The notes under the pieces: generated by a model
Told to the model about the DNA's origin: nothing
Seen by the model: only the letters and a program-made list of their open reading frames with translations
Database searches by the model: none
DNA from: Ramlibacter albus
GTDB lineage: Bacteria; Pseudomonadota; Gammaproteobacteria; Burkholderiales; Burkholderiaceae_C
Direction of reading: 5' to 3'
DNA: 64,000 bases
NCBI RefSeq assembly: GCF_014297445.1
Contig: NZ_JACORU010000001.1
Location: 310,001 to 374,000, forward strand
Program-made: the position numbers and the translations under genes
Part shown: piece by piece, positions 11,984 through 20,209 of the stretch
How the letters are laid out: every line of letters starts with the position of its first letter
Position numbering within the stretch: position 1 is the first letter of the stretch

Positions 11984-12002
11984 CGCGTGGACTTTAGCGC
12001 GC

Positions 12003-12031
12003 AAAAAAAGGGCGCGGCTTGCACCGCGCCC
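12003..12031 (-). terminator. Rho-independent terminator of the M16 peptidase pair
   Basis: Stem GGGCGCGG (12010-12017) and CCGCGCCC (12024-12031) with a 6-nt loop, followed on the minus strand by seven Ts (the A run 12003-12009). It lies just upstream of rsmD and separates it from the M16 genes. Confidence 0.88.
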
Positions 12032-12112
12032 AACACTCTCTGTGTCCCTGTCGATCTCGCCTGTGTGACAGAGGCTTGCATTCTTGCCGTGTTTGCGTGG
12101 ATGAGAGGCCGG

Positions 12113-12136
12113 CACCCTGTCAACTTTGACAGGGTG
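12113..12136. repeat. 24-bp perfect inverted repeat
   Basis: CACCCTGTCAA (12113-12123) and TTGACAGGGTG (12126-12136) are perfect 11-bp arms with a 2-bp centre. It lies 11 bp beyond the stop of the inactive-type M16 gene and before the terminator. It could be an operator for rsmD-coaD or an RNA hairpin that protects the M16 mRNA end; no T run follows. Confidence 0.6.
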
Positions 12137-12147
12137 AACACTTCCCA

Positions 12148-13491
12148 CTAACGGTTCGCGGCGCCGCCGACCACGACGGTCACCATCCGGTCCGGCTGCA
12201 GCTTGCGGGCGAACGCCGCGCGGATGTCGGCCGCCGTCACCTTCTCCACGCGGCTCGTCCAGGTGTCGAGGTAGTCGAGCGGCAGCCCGTGCCACGCGAT
12301 GGATGCGAGGTTGTCCAGCAGCTTCGCGTTGCTGTCGATGCGCAGCGCGAAGCCGCCGATGAGGAAGTCCTTCGCGGCCTTCAGCTCCGCGTCGGTCGGG
12401 CCCTCGCGGACGAATCGAGCAACGACGTCGCGCGCGACCTGTACGGCCTGCGCGGCCTGGTCGGGCCGCGTCTGCAGGCCCACGGTGAAGGCGCCCGCAT
12501 GCAGGCCCGGCGCGAAGTAGCTGTAGACGCTGTAGCTCAGGCCCCGCTTCTCGCGCACCTCGCTCGTCAGGCGCGAGACGAAACCGCCGCCGCCAAGGAT
12601 GTAGTTGCCCACGAGGAGCGGGAAGTAGTCGGGGTCGTCGCGCTTGTAGCCCGGCTGGCCGATCAGCACCTGCGCCTGCGCGGCGGTCGGGAACGGGATC
12701 TCGCGAACCACAGGCGCGGCAAGCGGCTGCACTTCACCCACCGGGGGCAGCGGCTCGCAGCGGCCGGTGGCGGCGGGCAGGCGCGACAGGAGGCGCGTGG
12801 CGATCTCGTCGGCCTGCGCCCGCGTGACGTCCCCCACGATGCTCACCTTCGCGCGGCAGGGCTGCACGTAGCGGCGGTGCACTTCGCGCATGTCGGCGGT
12901 GGAGATGCGCGCAAGCGTTTCCTCCGTCGCCTCGTAGCCGTACGGGTGCCCGTTGTACACGGCCTGCGCGAACGCGCGGCTCGCGTGCGTGCCCGGCTTG
13001 GTGTTCGCTTCGCGGATGGCGGCCGAGATGCGCTGGCGCTCGCGTTCCCAGATCGCGTCCGGGAACGAGGGCTCGCCGATCTCGCGCGAGGCGAGTGCCA
13101 CTGCCTTCGCAAGCAGCGGCGGGTCGGTGAGCGAGCGCATGGTGAAGCTCATGCGGTCCGAGCCGGCCGATGCGCCGAAGCCCGCGCCGAGGTCCGCCCA
13201 GGCTTCGGAGAGCTGGTTCTCGTCGAGCGCGGGCTCGCTGCCGCGCGCCTGCACGCCCTTGGACACCATCGTGGCCGTTGCGTCGGCCAGGCCCGCTTTC
13301 GCGGCGGGGTCGCGCCGGCCTCCGGCATCGAAATCGACTTCGACGTTCACGAAGGGCAGCGTGTGCGACTCGATCAGCCACACCCCCGTGCCGCCCGGCT
13401 GGGTCCAGTGCTGGATGGGCAGGGCGGCGAAGCTCGATGCAGCGGCAAGCGATGCGCAGGCCGCGAGGAAGCGAGTGAGGATGCGGGCCAT
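12148..13491 (-). CDS. M16-family peptidase-like protein, inactive-type subunit
   Basis: A 447-aa protein with an N-terminal signal peptide (MARILTRFLAACASLAAASS, cut near SFAA) and two M16 domains. The zinc motif HxxEH is missing: where its partner has AHVLEHMM this protein has a GLADATATM segment. It keeps the C-domain Arg/Tyr motif (SEVREKRGLSYSVYS). This is the classic non-catalytic partner of a heterodimeric processing peptidase. Its ATG overlaps the stop of the catalytic gene (ATGA at 13491), so the two are co-translated; it is probably periplasmic. Confidence 0.92.
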   Translation of the reverse strand: MARILTRFLAACASLAAASSFAALPIQHWTQPGGTGVWLIESHTLPFVNVEVDFDAGGRRDPAAKAGLADATATMVSKGVQARGSEPALDENQLSEAWADLGAGFGASAGSDRMSFTMRSLTDPPLLAKAVALASREIGEPSFPDAIWERERQRISAAIREANTKPGTHASRAFAQAVYNGHPYGYEATEETLARISTADMREVHRRYVQPCRAKVSIVGDVTRAQADEIATRLLSRLPAATGRCEPLPPVGEVQPLAAPVVREIPFPTAAQAQVLIGQPGYKRDDPDYFPLLVGNYILGGGGFVSRLTSEVREKRGLSYSVYSYFAPGLHAGAFTVGLQTRPDQAAQAVQVARDVVARFVREGPTDAELKAAKDFLIGGFALRIDSNAKLLDNLASIAWHGLPLDYLDTWTSRVEKVTAADIRAAFARKLQPDRMVTVVVGGAANR

Positions 13492-14906
13492 CACGATGCC
13501 TCCCTGCCGCCATGCGCGGGCGCCGGGCGGCGCGGCTTCGCGTTCGGGTCCAGCGGCTGCGGCCGCAGTGTCGCAACCGTGAGCTGGTCGTCGCCGAAAT
13601 ACTTCGCGGCCACGTCCTGCACCTGCTTCGCGGTCACATTCCGCAAGCGCGAGACGAGGCGCTCGCCGGCGTCGGGCGGCAGGCCCTTGATCCACGCGCT
13701 CCCGAGCTCGCGGCCCTGGTTCATCATCGAGTCGAGCTTGTACACCTCGGCGGCGATCCACTGCGTCTTCACGCGATTGAGCTCGGCCTCCGTCACGCTT
13801 TCGCGCGCGACCCGCGCGACCTGCGCGCGCAGCGCCGCCTCCACCTGTTCCGGCGTCTTGCCGGGCGCGGGCACGCCTTCGAGCAGGAAGACCTGCGGGC
13901 CGCGGCCCCAGAGCCCGTTGCTCGCACCGACGGAGTCCGCGAGGCGATCGGGCCCCTGCGTCAGCGCGCGATCGAGGCGCGCGCCGGAATAGCCGTCCAG
14001 CACCGCCGAGAGCACCGTGAGCGCGAGCGCGTCGTCGTTGTCCGGCGAGGCATCGAACGACACGAGCCGCGGCACCTTGAACGCAAGCGCGACATACGCC
14101 TGCTCCGCGGGCGCCTTCAGCTCCACGCGCCGGATGCCGGCCTGCTTCGGCTCCTCGCGCGGCTTGCGCTCGGGCACGGCGCGCGTGGGGATGGCGCCGT
14201 AGTACTTGTCCGCAAGGCGCCGCACCTGCTGCGGGTCGACGTCGCCCACCACGACGACCGCGGCGTTCGCGGGCACGTAGTAGCGCTTGTAGAACTCGCG
14301 CGCATCGGCAGCGGTCATCGATTGCAGGTCGCTCATCCAGCCGACGATGGGCCGGCGATAGGGCGACGCCTGGAACGTCGCCGCATCCAGCACTTCGTGC
14401 AGCAACGCGCGCGGCTCTTCATCCGTGCGCATGCGCCGCTCTTCCTTCACCACCTCCAGCTCGCGCTTGAACTCCTCGTCCGGCCACTCGTTGTTGGCGA
14501 AGCGGTCGGACTCGAGCTTCATCACATCCTCGAGCTTCGTGTTGGGGATCTGCTGGTAGTAGCCGGTGTAGTCGCGGCCGGTGAAAGCGTTCTCGCGCCC
14601 GCCGAGGGCGGCGACGCGCCGCGAGAACTCGCCAGGCTTCACCTCCTTCGAGCCGCGGAACATCATGTGCTCCAGCACGTGCGCCACGCCGCTCGTGCCG
14701 TCCACTTCATCGTAGGCGCCCACGCGCACCCACATCATGTGGATCGCAGTGGGTGCGCGGTGGTCGGGCTTGACCCACAGCGTCATGCCGTTGGCGAGCT
14801 TGAACTGCTCGACCTGCGGTTTCTGTTGCGCGGTGGCGGGAGCCAGGGAAACGAAGGAAGCGGCGAGCGCGATCGCGCCCGCCAGGCGCAGCAAGGGCTG
14901 TTTCAT
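13491..14906 (-). CDS. M16-family zinc metallopeptidase, catalytic subunit
   Basis: A 471-aa insulinase-like protease with a signal peptide (MKQPLLRLAGAIALAASFVS). The inverted zinc motif HVLEH (about 78-82) and the third ligand in VVKEERRMRTDE are intact. It probably degrades peptides in the periplasm as a heterodimer with the downstream HxxEH-less subunit. It is divergent from ftsY with only 29 bp between the starts. Confidence 0.94.
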   Translation of the reverse strand: MKQPLLRLAGAIALAASFVSLAPATAQQKPQVEQFKLANGMTLWVKPDHRAPTAIHMMWVRVGAYDEVDGTSGVAHVLEHMMFRGSKEVKPGEFSRRVAALGGRENAFTGRDYTGYYQQIPNTKLEDVMKLESDRFANNEWPDEEFKRELEVVKEERRMRTDEEPRALLHEVLDAATFQASPYRRPIVGWMSDLQSMTAADAREFYKRYYVPANAAVVVVGDVDPQQVRRLADKYYGAIPTRAVPERKPREEPKQAGIRRVELKAPAEQAYVALAFKVPRLVSFDASPDNDDALALTVLSAVLDGYSGARLDRALTQGPDRLADSVGASNGLWGRGPQVFLLEGVPAPGKTPEQVEAALRAQVARVARESVTEAELNRVKTQWIAAEVYKLDSMMNQGRELGSAWIKGLPPDAGERLVSRLRNVTAKQVQDVAAKYFGDDQLTVATLRPQPLDPNAKPRRPAPAHGGREAS

Positions 14907-14935
14907 AGAATCCTGTGATACCAGAAGCCTTCTCG

Positions 14936-15964
14936 ATGTTCAGTTTCTTCCGCAAGAAGCCGGCGGCCACGCCGGCACCCGCACCCTCCACCACCGGCGG
15001 TTCGCTCATCGGCAGCGCGCTGGTGCAGCCGATGGAGATCCCCGTTCCCGCACCGGTCGCGCCGGAGCGGCAGAGCTGGATGGAGCGGCTGTCCGCGGGC
15101 CTGCGGAAAACCGGGTCCAGTATCTCGCAGGTGTTCACCGGCGCGGTGATCGATGAAACTCTTTATGAGGAGCTCGAGACCGCGCTGCTGATGGCCGACA
15201 CGGGTGTCGCGGCCACGCAGTTCCTTCTGGATGAGGTGCGGCGCAAGGTCCAGCAGACCGGCGCGACGCGGCCGGTGCAGGCCAAGAACATCCTGGTCGA
15301 TGCGCTCACGAAGCTGCTGCTGCCGTTGCAGAAGGAGCTCGTCATTGGCGAGCACCAGCCGACGGTGATCATGGTCGCGGGCGTCAATGGCGCAGGCAAG
15401 ACCACCTCGATCGGCAAGCTCACCAAGCACCTCGCGGACGATGGCGAGACCGTGCTGCTGGCCGCGGCCGACACGTTCCGCGCGGCAGCGCGCGAGCAGC
15501 TCGCCGTCTGGGCCGACCGCAACAAGGTCGAGATCGTCAGCCAGGAGGGCGGCGACCCGGCGGCGGTGAGCTTCGATGCGGTCACTGCAGGCAAGGCGCG
15601 CGGCAAGGATGTGGTGATCGTCGACACGGCCGGGCGGCTGCCGACGCAGCTGCACCTGATGGAAGAGCTTCGCAAGATCAAGCGCGTGGTGACCAAGGCC
15701 GAGCCTTCGGGTCCGCACGAGGTGCTGCTCGTCATCGACGGCAACACCGGGCAGAACGCGCTGTCCCAGGTGAAGACATTCGACGATGCGCTGAAGCTCA
15801 CCGGCCTCGTCGTGACCAAGCTCGACGGCACCGCGAAGGGCGGCGTGCTGGCCGCCATCGCGCAGGAGAAGCCGGTGCCGGTCTACTTCATCGGCGTCGG
15901 CGAAAAGCTCGAGGACCTGGAGACGTTCAACGCGCGGGAGTTTGCGCTGGCGCTGCTGCAGTGA
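14936..15964 (+). CDS. ftsY: Signal recognition particle receptor FtsY
   Basis: SRP receptor GTPase that docks ribosome-SRP complexes at the membrane. 342 aa from the ATG at 14936 (MFSFFRKKP, the usual FtsY start); a GTG at 14915 is possible but less likely. A short Pro/Ala-rich acidic-poor A region precedes the NG domain. G motifs: GVNGAGKTTSIGKL, DTFRAAAREQL, DTAGRLPTQ, TKLDGTAKGG. Its 3' end overlaps cutA on the other strand by 38 bp. Confidence 0.96.
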   Translation: MFSFFRKKPAATPAPAPSTTGGSLIGSALVQPMEIPVPAPVAPERQSWMERLSAGLRKTGSSISQVFTGAVIDETLYEELETALLMADTGVAATQFLLDEVRRKVQQTGATRPVQAKNILVDALTKLLLPLQKELVIGEHQPTVIMVAGVNGAGKTTSIGKLTKHLADDGETVLLAAADTFRAAAREQLAVWADRNKVEIVSQEGGDPAAVSFDAVTAGKARGKDVVIVDTAGRLPTQLHLMEELRKIKRVVTKAEPSGPHEVLLVIDGNTGQNALSQVKTFDDALKLTGLVVTKLDGTAKGGVLAAIAQEKPVPVYFIGVGEKLEDLETFNAREFALALLQ

Positions 15965-16292
15965 GCACGACCTGCTCGCGCGCCCATTGCGCGTAGGCGT
16001 CGCTCGCGGACATCGGCACGGCCAGGAACTGCGGCACGTCGTACGGGTGCTGCTCGCGGAAGAATGCCTCGATGGACGCCCGGGCTTGCGGCAGTGTCTT
16101 GATCACCAGCCGCACTTCGCTTTCGGCGCAAAGCTCGCCCTTCCACCGGTAGAACGAAGTGAGCCCGTCGTCCAGTTGCACGCACGCGGCAAGCCGCCGC
16201 TCGACCAGCTCACGCGCGAGCCGCTCGCCGTCGGCGCGCGATGCGACGGTGGTGGTGATCGCCAAAATGTCTGTTTCTTTACAGTTTTCCAT
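15927..16292 (-). CDS. cutA: Divalent cation tolerance protein CutA
   Basis: A small trimeric cytosolic protein of the CutA1 family linked to copper and other metal tolerance; its mechanism is uncertain in general. 121 aa. Matching sequence: TTTVASRADGERLARELVERRLAACVQ, SFYRWKGELC and EHPYDVPQFLAVPM. The start at 16292 gives the family N-terminus. It is divergent from the DUF962 gene (45 bp). Confidence 0.94.
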   Translation of the reverse strand: MENCKETDILAITTTVASRADGERLARELVERRLAACVQLDDGLTSFYRWKGELCAESEVRLVIKTLPQARASIEAFFREQHPYDVPQFLAVPMSASDAYAQWAREQVVLTAAAPAQTPAR

Positions 16293-16337
16293 GGCGCGGG
16301 CTCCCAGAATCCCGGCATTCTCACCCCGGAGCGCCGC

Positions 16338-16802
16338 ATGAACACCACCACCGCCGAGACCGCCGCCGTCCCCGCGCAGCGCCGGGTCGACCAGCTGCTG
16401 GCCCACTACGGCGAAAGCCACCGCAACCCGCGCAACGAGGCGATCCATTGCGTGGCCATCCCGCTGATCATGCTCAGCCTTGTCGGCCTGCTGTTCTCGG
16501 CGCATCCGTGGGCCGCGTACATCTTCGTCGCAGCGAGCATGGTCTACTACGCGCGACTCTCGGCGGTGTTCCTGGTGACCATGGCCGTCGTCTCGGTCGC
16601 GATGCTGGCCGTGGTCCACGCCATGGGCGACAAGGTGCTGCCGATCTCGGTGGCGGTGTTCGTGCTCGCGTGGATCGCCCAGTTCGTCGGGCACAAGATC
16701 GAAGGCAGGAAGCCTTCCTTCTTCGAGGACCTGCAGTACCTGTGGGTGGGACCGCTGTTCGTGCTGAGCCTTCTCTTCCGGAAGCTCAACATCCGCTGGT
16801 AA
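16338..16802 (+). CDS. DUF962 (Mpo1-like) membrane protein
   Basis: A 154-aa protein with about four membrane segments and the conserved His-rich N-terminus LLAHYGESHRNPRNEAIHCV. Yeast Mpo1, the characterised member, is an Fe-dependent dioxygenase acting on 2-hydroxy fatty acids; carrying that over to this protein is inference. The C-terminus GHKIEGRKPSFFEDLQYLW is also typical. It ends 17 bp inside the convergent hypothetical gene. Confidence 0.88.
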   Translation: MNTTTAETAAVPAQRRVDQLLAHYGESHRNPRNEAIHCVAIPLIMLSLVGLLFSAHPWAAYIFVAASMVYYARLSAVFLVTMAVVSVAMLAVVHAMGDKVLPISVAVFVLAWIAQFVGHKIEGRKPSFFEDLQYLWVGPLFVLSLLFRKLNIRW

Positions 16803-17214
16803 CAACGATCTCCGCCGGCACGCCCAGCAGCGTCTTGGGCGCACCCACCGTGCTGCTCGTCGCCTGGAACCAGATGCCGGCGAAGTGCGTGTGCTCCAGG
16901 ATGACCGAGGCCGCGGCCACCTTGCGGATGCGCGCGTCGATCACGGGCATGTTCTGCAGCAGCACGGGCGTGAGCACGGGGTCCCAGCGCACGATGCGGA
17001 CGTAGCCGGCGAACGCCGTCAGCCCGGTGGGGCCCGTGCCCGAGCGCCTGACGTCGATCTCGATGCTCTCGGCCGGCACCAGCATGCGGCGCAGGCACTC
17101 GGCGATCACCTTGAGGTAGTAGCTTTCGATGTCGCTGTTGGTGAGCTGGGAGGAGTTCGCGGCCCCGGAACCGGCCTCCCGGCGGGCGAACAGGCGCCCG
17201 ATCATCGCTTTCAT
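16786..17214 (-). CDS. Hypothetical protein
   Basis: 142 aa, no signal peptide or membrane segment, not recognised. The N-terminus is basic (MKAMIGRLFARRE), then a Ser/Asn-rich linker and an alpha/beta domain with a hydrophobic core (ESYYLKVIAECLRRMLVPAE, HTHFAGIWFQ). Codon use is like its neighbours, and the frame is bounded by real genes. It is divergent from rpoH across a 195-bp regulatory region. Confidence 0.7.
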   Translation of the reverse strand: MKAMIGRLFARREAGSGAANSSQLTNSDIESYYLKVIAECLRRMLVPAESIEIDVRRSGTGPTGLTAFAGYVRIVRWDPVLTPVLLQNMPVIDARIRKVAAASVILEHTHFAGIWFQATSSTVGAPKTLLGVPAEIVVTSGC

Positions 17215-17341
17215 GGTCCGCTCCTGGTAAGTCGAAAGATGTTACTCCGGGCCGCCGGCCAGCTTGGAGGGAACTCCCCTCCTTCTTAGGTATCAGCCCT
17301 CTGGAGTTCAGGGTTAACCCGAGGTGGGCTATCGTTTCCAT

Positions 17342-17369
17342 GGAACCTCTCGATTAGCACTCTCTCTAA
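17342..17369 (+). promoter_or_regulatory. Candidate sigma-E-type promoter for rpoH
   Basis: GGAACCT (17342-17348), a 16-bp spacer, then TCTAA (17365-17369). This matches the extracytoplasmic sigma-E pattern GGAACTT-N15/16-TCtgA/TCTAA. A start site near 17376 would give an mRNA leader of about 34 nt. The -10 part lies inside the CIRCE spacer. It is a motif match only; no other strong promoter was recognised. Confidence 0.4.
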
Positions 17370-17380
17370 CCGAGTGCTAA
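17354..17380. promoter_or_regulatory. CIRCE operator (HrcA binding site) upstream of rpoH
   Basis: TTAGCACTC (17354-17362), nine bases, GAGTGCTAA (17372-17380): a perfect match to the CIRCE consensus on both arms and to its 9-nt spacing. It sits 29 bp before the rpoH ATG, where HrcA would block transcription. This places sigma-32 synthesis under HrcA control. Confidence 0.95.
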
Positions 17381-17409
17381 TATTTGAGGGTAAGAAAGGA
17401 GTTTCTGGC

Positions 17410-18345
17410 ATGTCCCAATCCATTGGAGCCTCTGCAACCACGGCCCTGGCTGTCGCCAACCCGTGGGCGGTCGTTCCGTCCCTGGGCAACCTGGATGCGT
17501 ACATCACGGCCGTGAACCGGCTGCCGATGCTCACGCCCGAGGAAGAACTCGAATTCGCGCGCAAGCTCAAGGAGCACAACGACCTGGAAGCCGCCGGTAA
17601 GCTGGTGCTGTCGCACCTGCGGCTGGTCGTGTCCGTCTCGCGCAAGTACCTGGGCTACGGCCTGCCGCATGGCGACCTGATCCAGGAAGGCAACATCGGC
17701 CTGATGAAGGCCGTCAAGCGCTTCGACCCCGACCAGGGCGTGCGCCTGGTCAGCTACGCGCTGCACTGGATCAAGGCCGAGATCCACGAGTACATCCTGA
17801 AGAACTGGCGCATGGTCAAGGTCGCCACGACCAAGGCCCAGCGCAAGCTGTTCTTCAACCTGCGTTCGATGAAGCAGGGCTTCAAGGACGACGAGGGCGC
17901 GCAGACGCACCGCGACACGCTGACGGACGCGCAGATCGACGTGATGGCGCGCGAGCTGAACGTCAAGCGCGAGGAAGTCGTCGAGATGGAAACGCGCATG
18001 TCCGGTGGCGACGTCATGCTGGACCCGGGCCCGACGGACGACGGCGACGAAGGCTTCGGCCCGATCGCCTACCTCGCCGACGCCGCGCACGAGCCGACGG
18101 CGGTGCTCGAAGGCCAGCAGCGCGACACGATGGCCACCGACGGCATCGCCGCCGCGCTGGAACAGCTCGACGCCCGCAGCCGCCGCATCGTCGAGGAGCG
18201 CTGGCTGAAGGTCAACGACGACGGCTCCGGCGGCATGACGCTGCACGAGCTGGCCGCCGAGTACGGCGTTTCGGCCGAGCGCATCCGGCAGATCGAATCG
18301 GCCGCGATGAAGAAGATGAAGAAGGCGCTGGCGGCTTACGCCTGA
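17410..18345 (+). CDS. rpoH: RNA polymerase sigma-32 (heat shock) factor
   Basis: Directs RNA polymerase to heat-shock promoters. 311 aa, longer than the 284 of E. coli. Region 2 contains LVLSHLRLVVSVSRKYLGYG and GDLIQEGNIGLMKAVKRFDP; the RpoH box is QRKLFFNLRSMKQGF; region 4 ends with SAERIRQIESAAMKKMKKAL. The ATG at 17410 is chosen because AAAGGAG (17395-17401) lies 8 nt upstream. A CIRCE operator overlaps the promoter, so HrcA repression is expected; a terminator follows at 18388. Confidence 0.97.
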   Translation: MSQSIGASATTALAVANPWAVVPSLGNLDAYITAVNRLPMLTPEEELEFARKLKEHNDLEAAGKLVLSHLRLVVSVSRKYLGYGLPHGDLIQEGNIGLMKAVKRFDPDQGVRLVSYALHWIKAEIHEYILKNWRMVKVATTKAQRKLFFNLRSMKQGFKDDEGAQTHRDTLTDAQIDVMARELNVKREEVVEMETRMSGGDVMLDPGPTDDGDEGFGPIAYLADAAHEPTAVLEGQQRDTMATDGIAAALEQLDARSRRIVEERWLKVNDDGSGGMTLHELAAEYGVSAERIRQIESAAMKKMKKALAAYA

Positions 18346-18387
18346 CGTTGCGCATCCGCGCCACACCGCGCGATGCATGTCCCTACA

Positions 18388-18411
18388 GCCCGGCCGATCG
18401 CCGGGCTTTTT
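18388..18411 (+). terminator. Rho-independent terminator after rpoH
   Basis: GCCCGGC (18388-18394), loop CGATC, GCCGGGC (18400-18406), then TTTTT. It lies before the ATG at 18430 of the next gene and argues against an upstream start for that gene. Confidence 0.92.
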
Positions 18412-18429
18412 ATTGCCGATCCTGTAACA

Positions 18430-20193
18430 ATGTTCCTCGTGAGGAGAGGGCTGCGACACGTCGGGTGGTTGGTCTGGCTCGGCCTGCTGTGGCTGGGCCT
18501 GCCGTGCCTCGCCCGCGCGCAGGACGTGTTGCCTGCGGACTCGCTGCATGCGGCGCCCATCCCTCCTGCGATCCGCCTCGTACCGGGCATGGAGGGCGTG
18601 CCCCTGCATGGCCGCAGCCGCTACTGGGTCGACGAGACCGGGCGCAAGAGCGTCGACGAGGTCGAGGCGGGCGTGCAGCTGCCGTGGGCACCGCGCGACG
18701 CGAGCCAGCAGCACAACATCGACGGCAAGGGCATGTGGATCCAGTTCGATGCGATTGCCACGGTCGACGGCCGCTGGTTCGTCGAGATCGCGCTGTCGGG
18801 GCTGGACCGCGCGCAGCTGTTCTACCGTGACGCGCGCGGCGCGTGGGTCGTGCAGGAGGCGGGGGACAGCAAGCCCGTCTCGCAGTGGCCGTTGCCCGGC
18901 CGCGTGCCCACTTTCGAGCTGGCGCACGAAGTGGGGCGTACCGTGCGCTACTGGCTGCGTGTGGAACATGCCCGCGTGAACTTCGCCGCGCCCATCGCGC
19001 TGTACGACCAGGGGCGGCTGATCGCCACGCGCGAGCGCGAGCAGTTCCTGCTGGGCGCTTACTTCGGCCTCGCGGCGCTGATCACGATCGTGGCGTTCGC
19101 CAACGCCGTGGCTTTCCGCGACCGCAGCTTCGGCGCCTACGCGATCTACGTCGCGCTGCTCGCGATCGGGCAAGCGGCGTACCTGGGCGTGGGCGCGCAG
19201 CACCTGTGGGACCACATGCTGCGCTGGAACGAGACGGCCACTTTCCTGCTGCCCGGCATCTCCACCGCGGCCGGCCTGTGGTTCGTGCACACGGTCACCG
19301 AGCCCGTGCGCTTCTCGCGCCTGCTCGACATGGTGGTGTGGGGCGTGATCGCCGCGTTGATGATCGCCGTGGGCATCGACACGATGGTGACCTCGCGCGT
19401 GACGTTCGGCATCGTGATGCTGCTGACGACCTTCGCGCTCGCGCTGGTCTTCGTCCTCATCCTGCTCGTGTGGAAGCGCGGCGACGACCCGACGATCCGC
19501 CTGATCGCGCTGGGCTTCCTGCCGGTGCTGGTGATGGCGATTTTCCCGGTGGCGCGCGGCCTCAATCTCATCCCGAACAGCGCCCTCACGCGCTACGGCC
19601 TCACGATGGGTGCGGTGCTGGAGATGCCGATCCTGTTCTATGCGCTCAGCCTGCGCGGCGCGCGGCGGCGTGAGTCGCTCGTGCGTGCGATGGCGCTGCA
19701 GCACACGGACGCACTCACGGGCCTGGCCCACAGCCGCAGCCTGCTCACGCGGCTGGAAGCGGCGCTCGTGCGCGCGCGCAGCCAACGCCACCCGTGTGCC
19801 CTGCTGGGCGTGAAGATCTCCAACTTCGAAGCCATCGTCAGCGAGTACGGGCGCGAAGCGGCGGAGAAAGCGCTCGTCGTTGCCGCCTCGATCCTGCGCC
19901 GCGCGATCACCGACGTGGACCTCGCCGCGCGCGTGGGCGACAACGAGTTCATGCTGCTGCTGGAAGGGCCGACCACCACTGCGGCCGCGATGTCGCGCGC
20001 GCAGCAGGTCATTGCCACCGGCCTGCGCCCCGCGGAAGCGCTGCCGCCGGGGCTCACACTGAAGTTCCACGTTTCCGTGGCGCTGTTGCCCGACCGGGAC
20101 CTCGACCCGGCCGGCAGCCTGAAGTGGGTCCTCGAGGGCGTGAACAGCATTCCTTACGACGCGCGCAAACTGATCCGTCCGCTCAATTTCTGA
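18430..20193 (+). CDS. 7TM sensor protein with degenerate GGDEF domain
   Basis: 587 aa. A signal/anchor sequence is followed by a periplasmic 7TMR-DISM-type beta domain (about 40-195), seven membrane segments (about 200-405) and a C-terminal GGDEF-like domain starting at DALTGLAHSRSLL. The active-site loop reads RVGDNEF (GDNEF at about 503-507) instead of GG(D/E)EF, so diguanylate cyclase activity is doubtful. It may act as a receptor or GTP-binding regulator. The start is placed after the rpoH terminator. Confidence 0.85.
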   Translation: MFLVRRGLRHVGWLVWLGLLWLGLPCLARAQDVLPADSLHAAPIPPAIRLVPGMEGVPLHGRSRYWVDETGRKSVDEVEAGVQLPWAPRDASQQHNIDGKGMWIQFDAIATVDGRWFVEIALSGLDRAQLFYRDARGAWVVQEAGDSKPVSQWPLPGRVPTFELAHEVGRTVRYWLRVEHARVNFAAPIALYDQGRLIATREREQFLLGAYFGLAALITIVAFANAVAFRDRSFGAYAIYVALLAIGQAAYLGVGAQHLWDHMLRWNETATFLLPGISTAAGLWFVHTVTEPVRFSRLLDMVVWGVIAALMIAVGIDTMVTSRVTFGIVMLLTTFALALVFVLILLVWKRGDDPTIRLIALGFLPVLVMAIFPVARGLNLIPNSALTRYGLTMGAVLEMPILFYALSLRGARRRESLVRAMALQHTDALTGLAHSRSLLTRLEAALVRARSQRHPCALLGVKISNFEAIVSEYGREAAEKALVVAASILRRAITDVDLAARVGDNEFMLLLEGPTTTAAAMSRAQQVIATGLRPAEALPPGLTLKFHVSVALLPDRDLDPAGSLKWVLEGVNSIPYDARKLIRPLNF

Positions 20194-20209
20194 GCGGTAG
20201 CATTGGGGG

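Noticed and set aside
14915-14935. GTG start 21 bp upstream for ftsY
   Set aside because: The ATG at 14936 gives the usual MFSFF start; the extra residues are not family-like.
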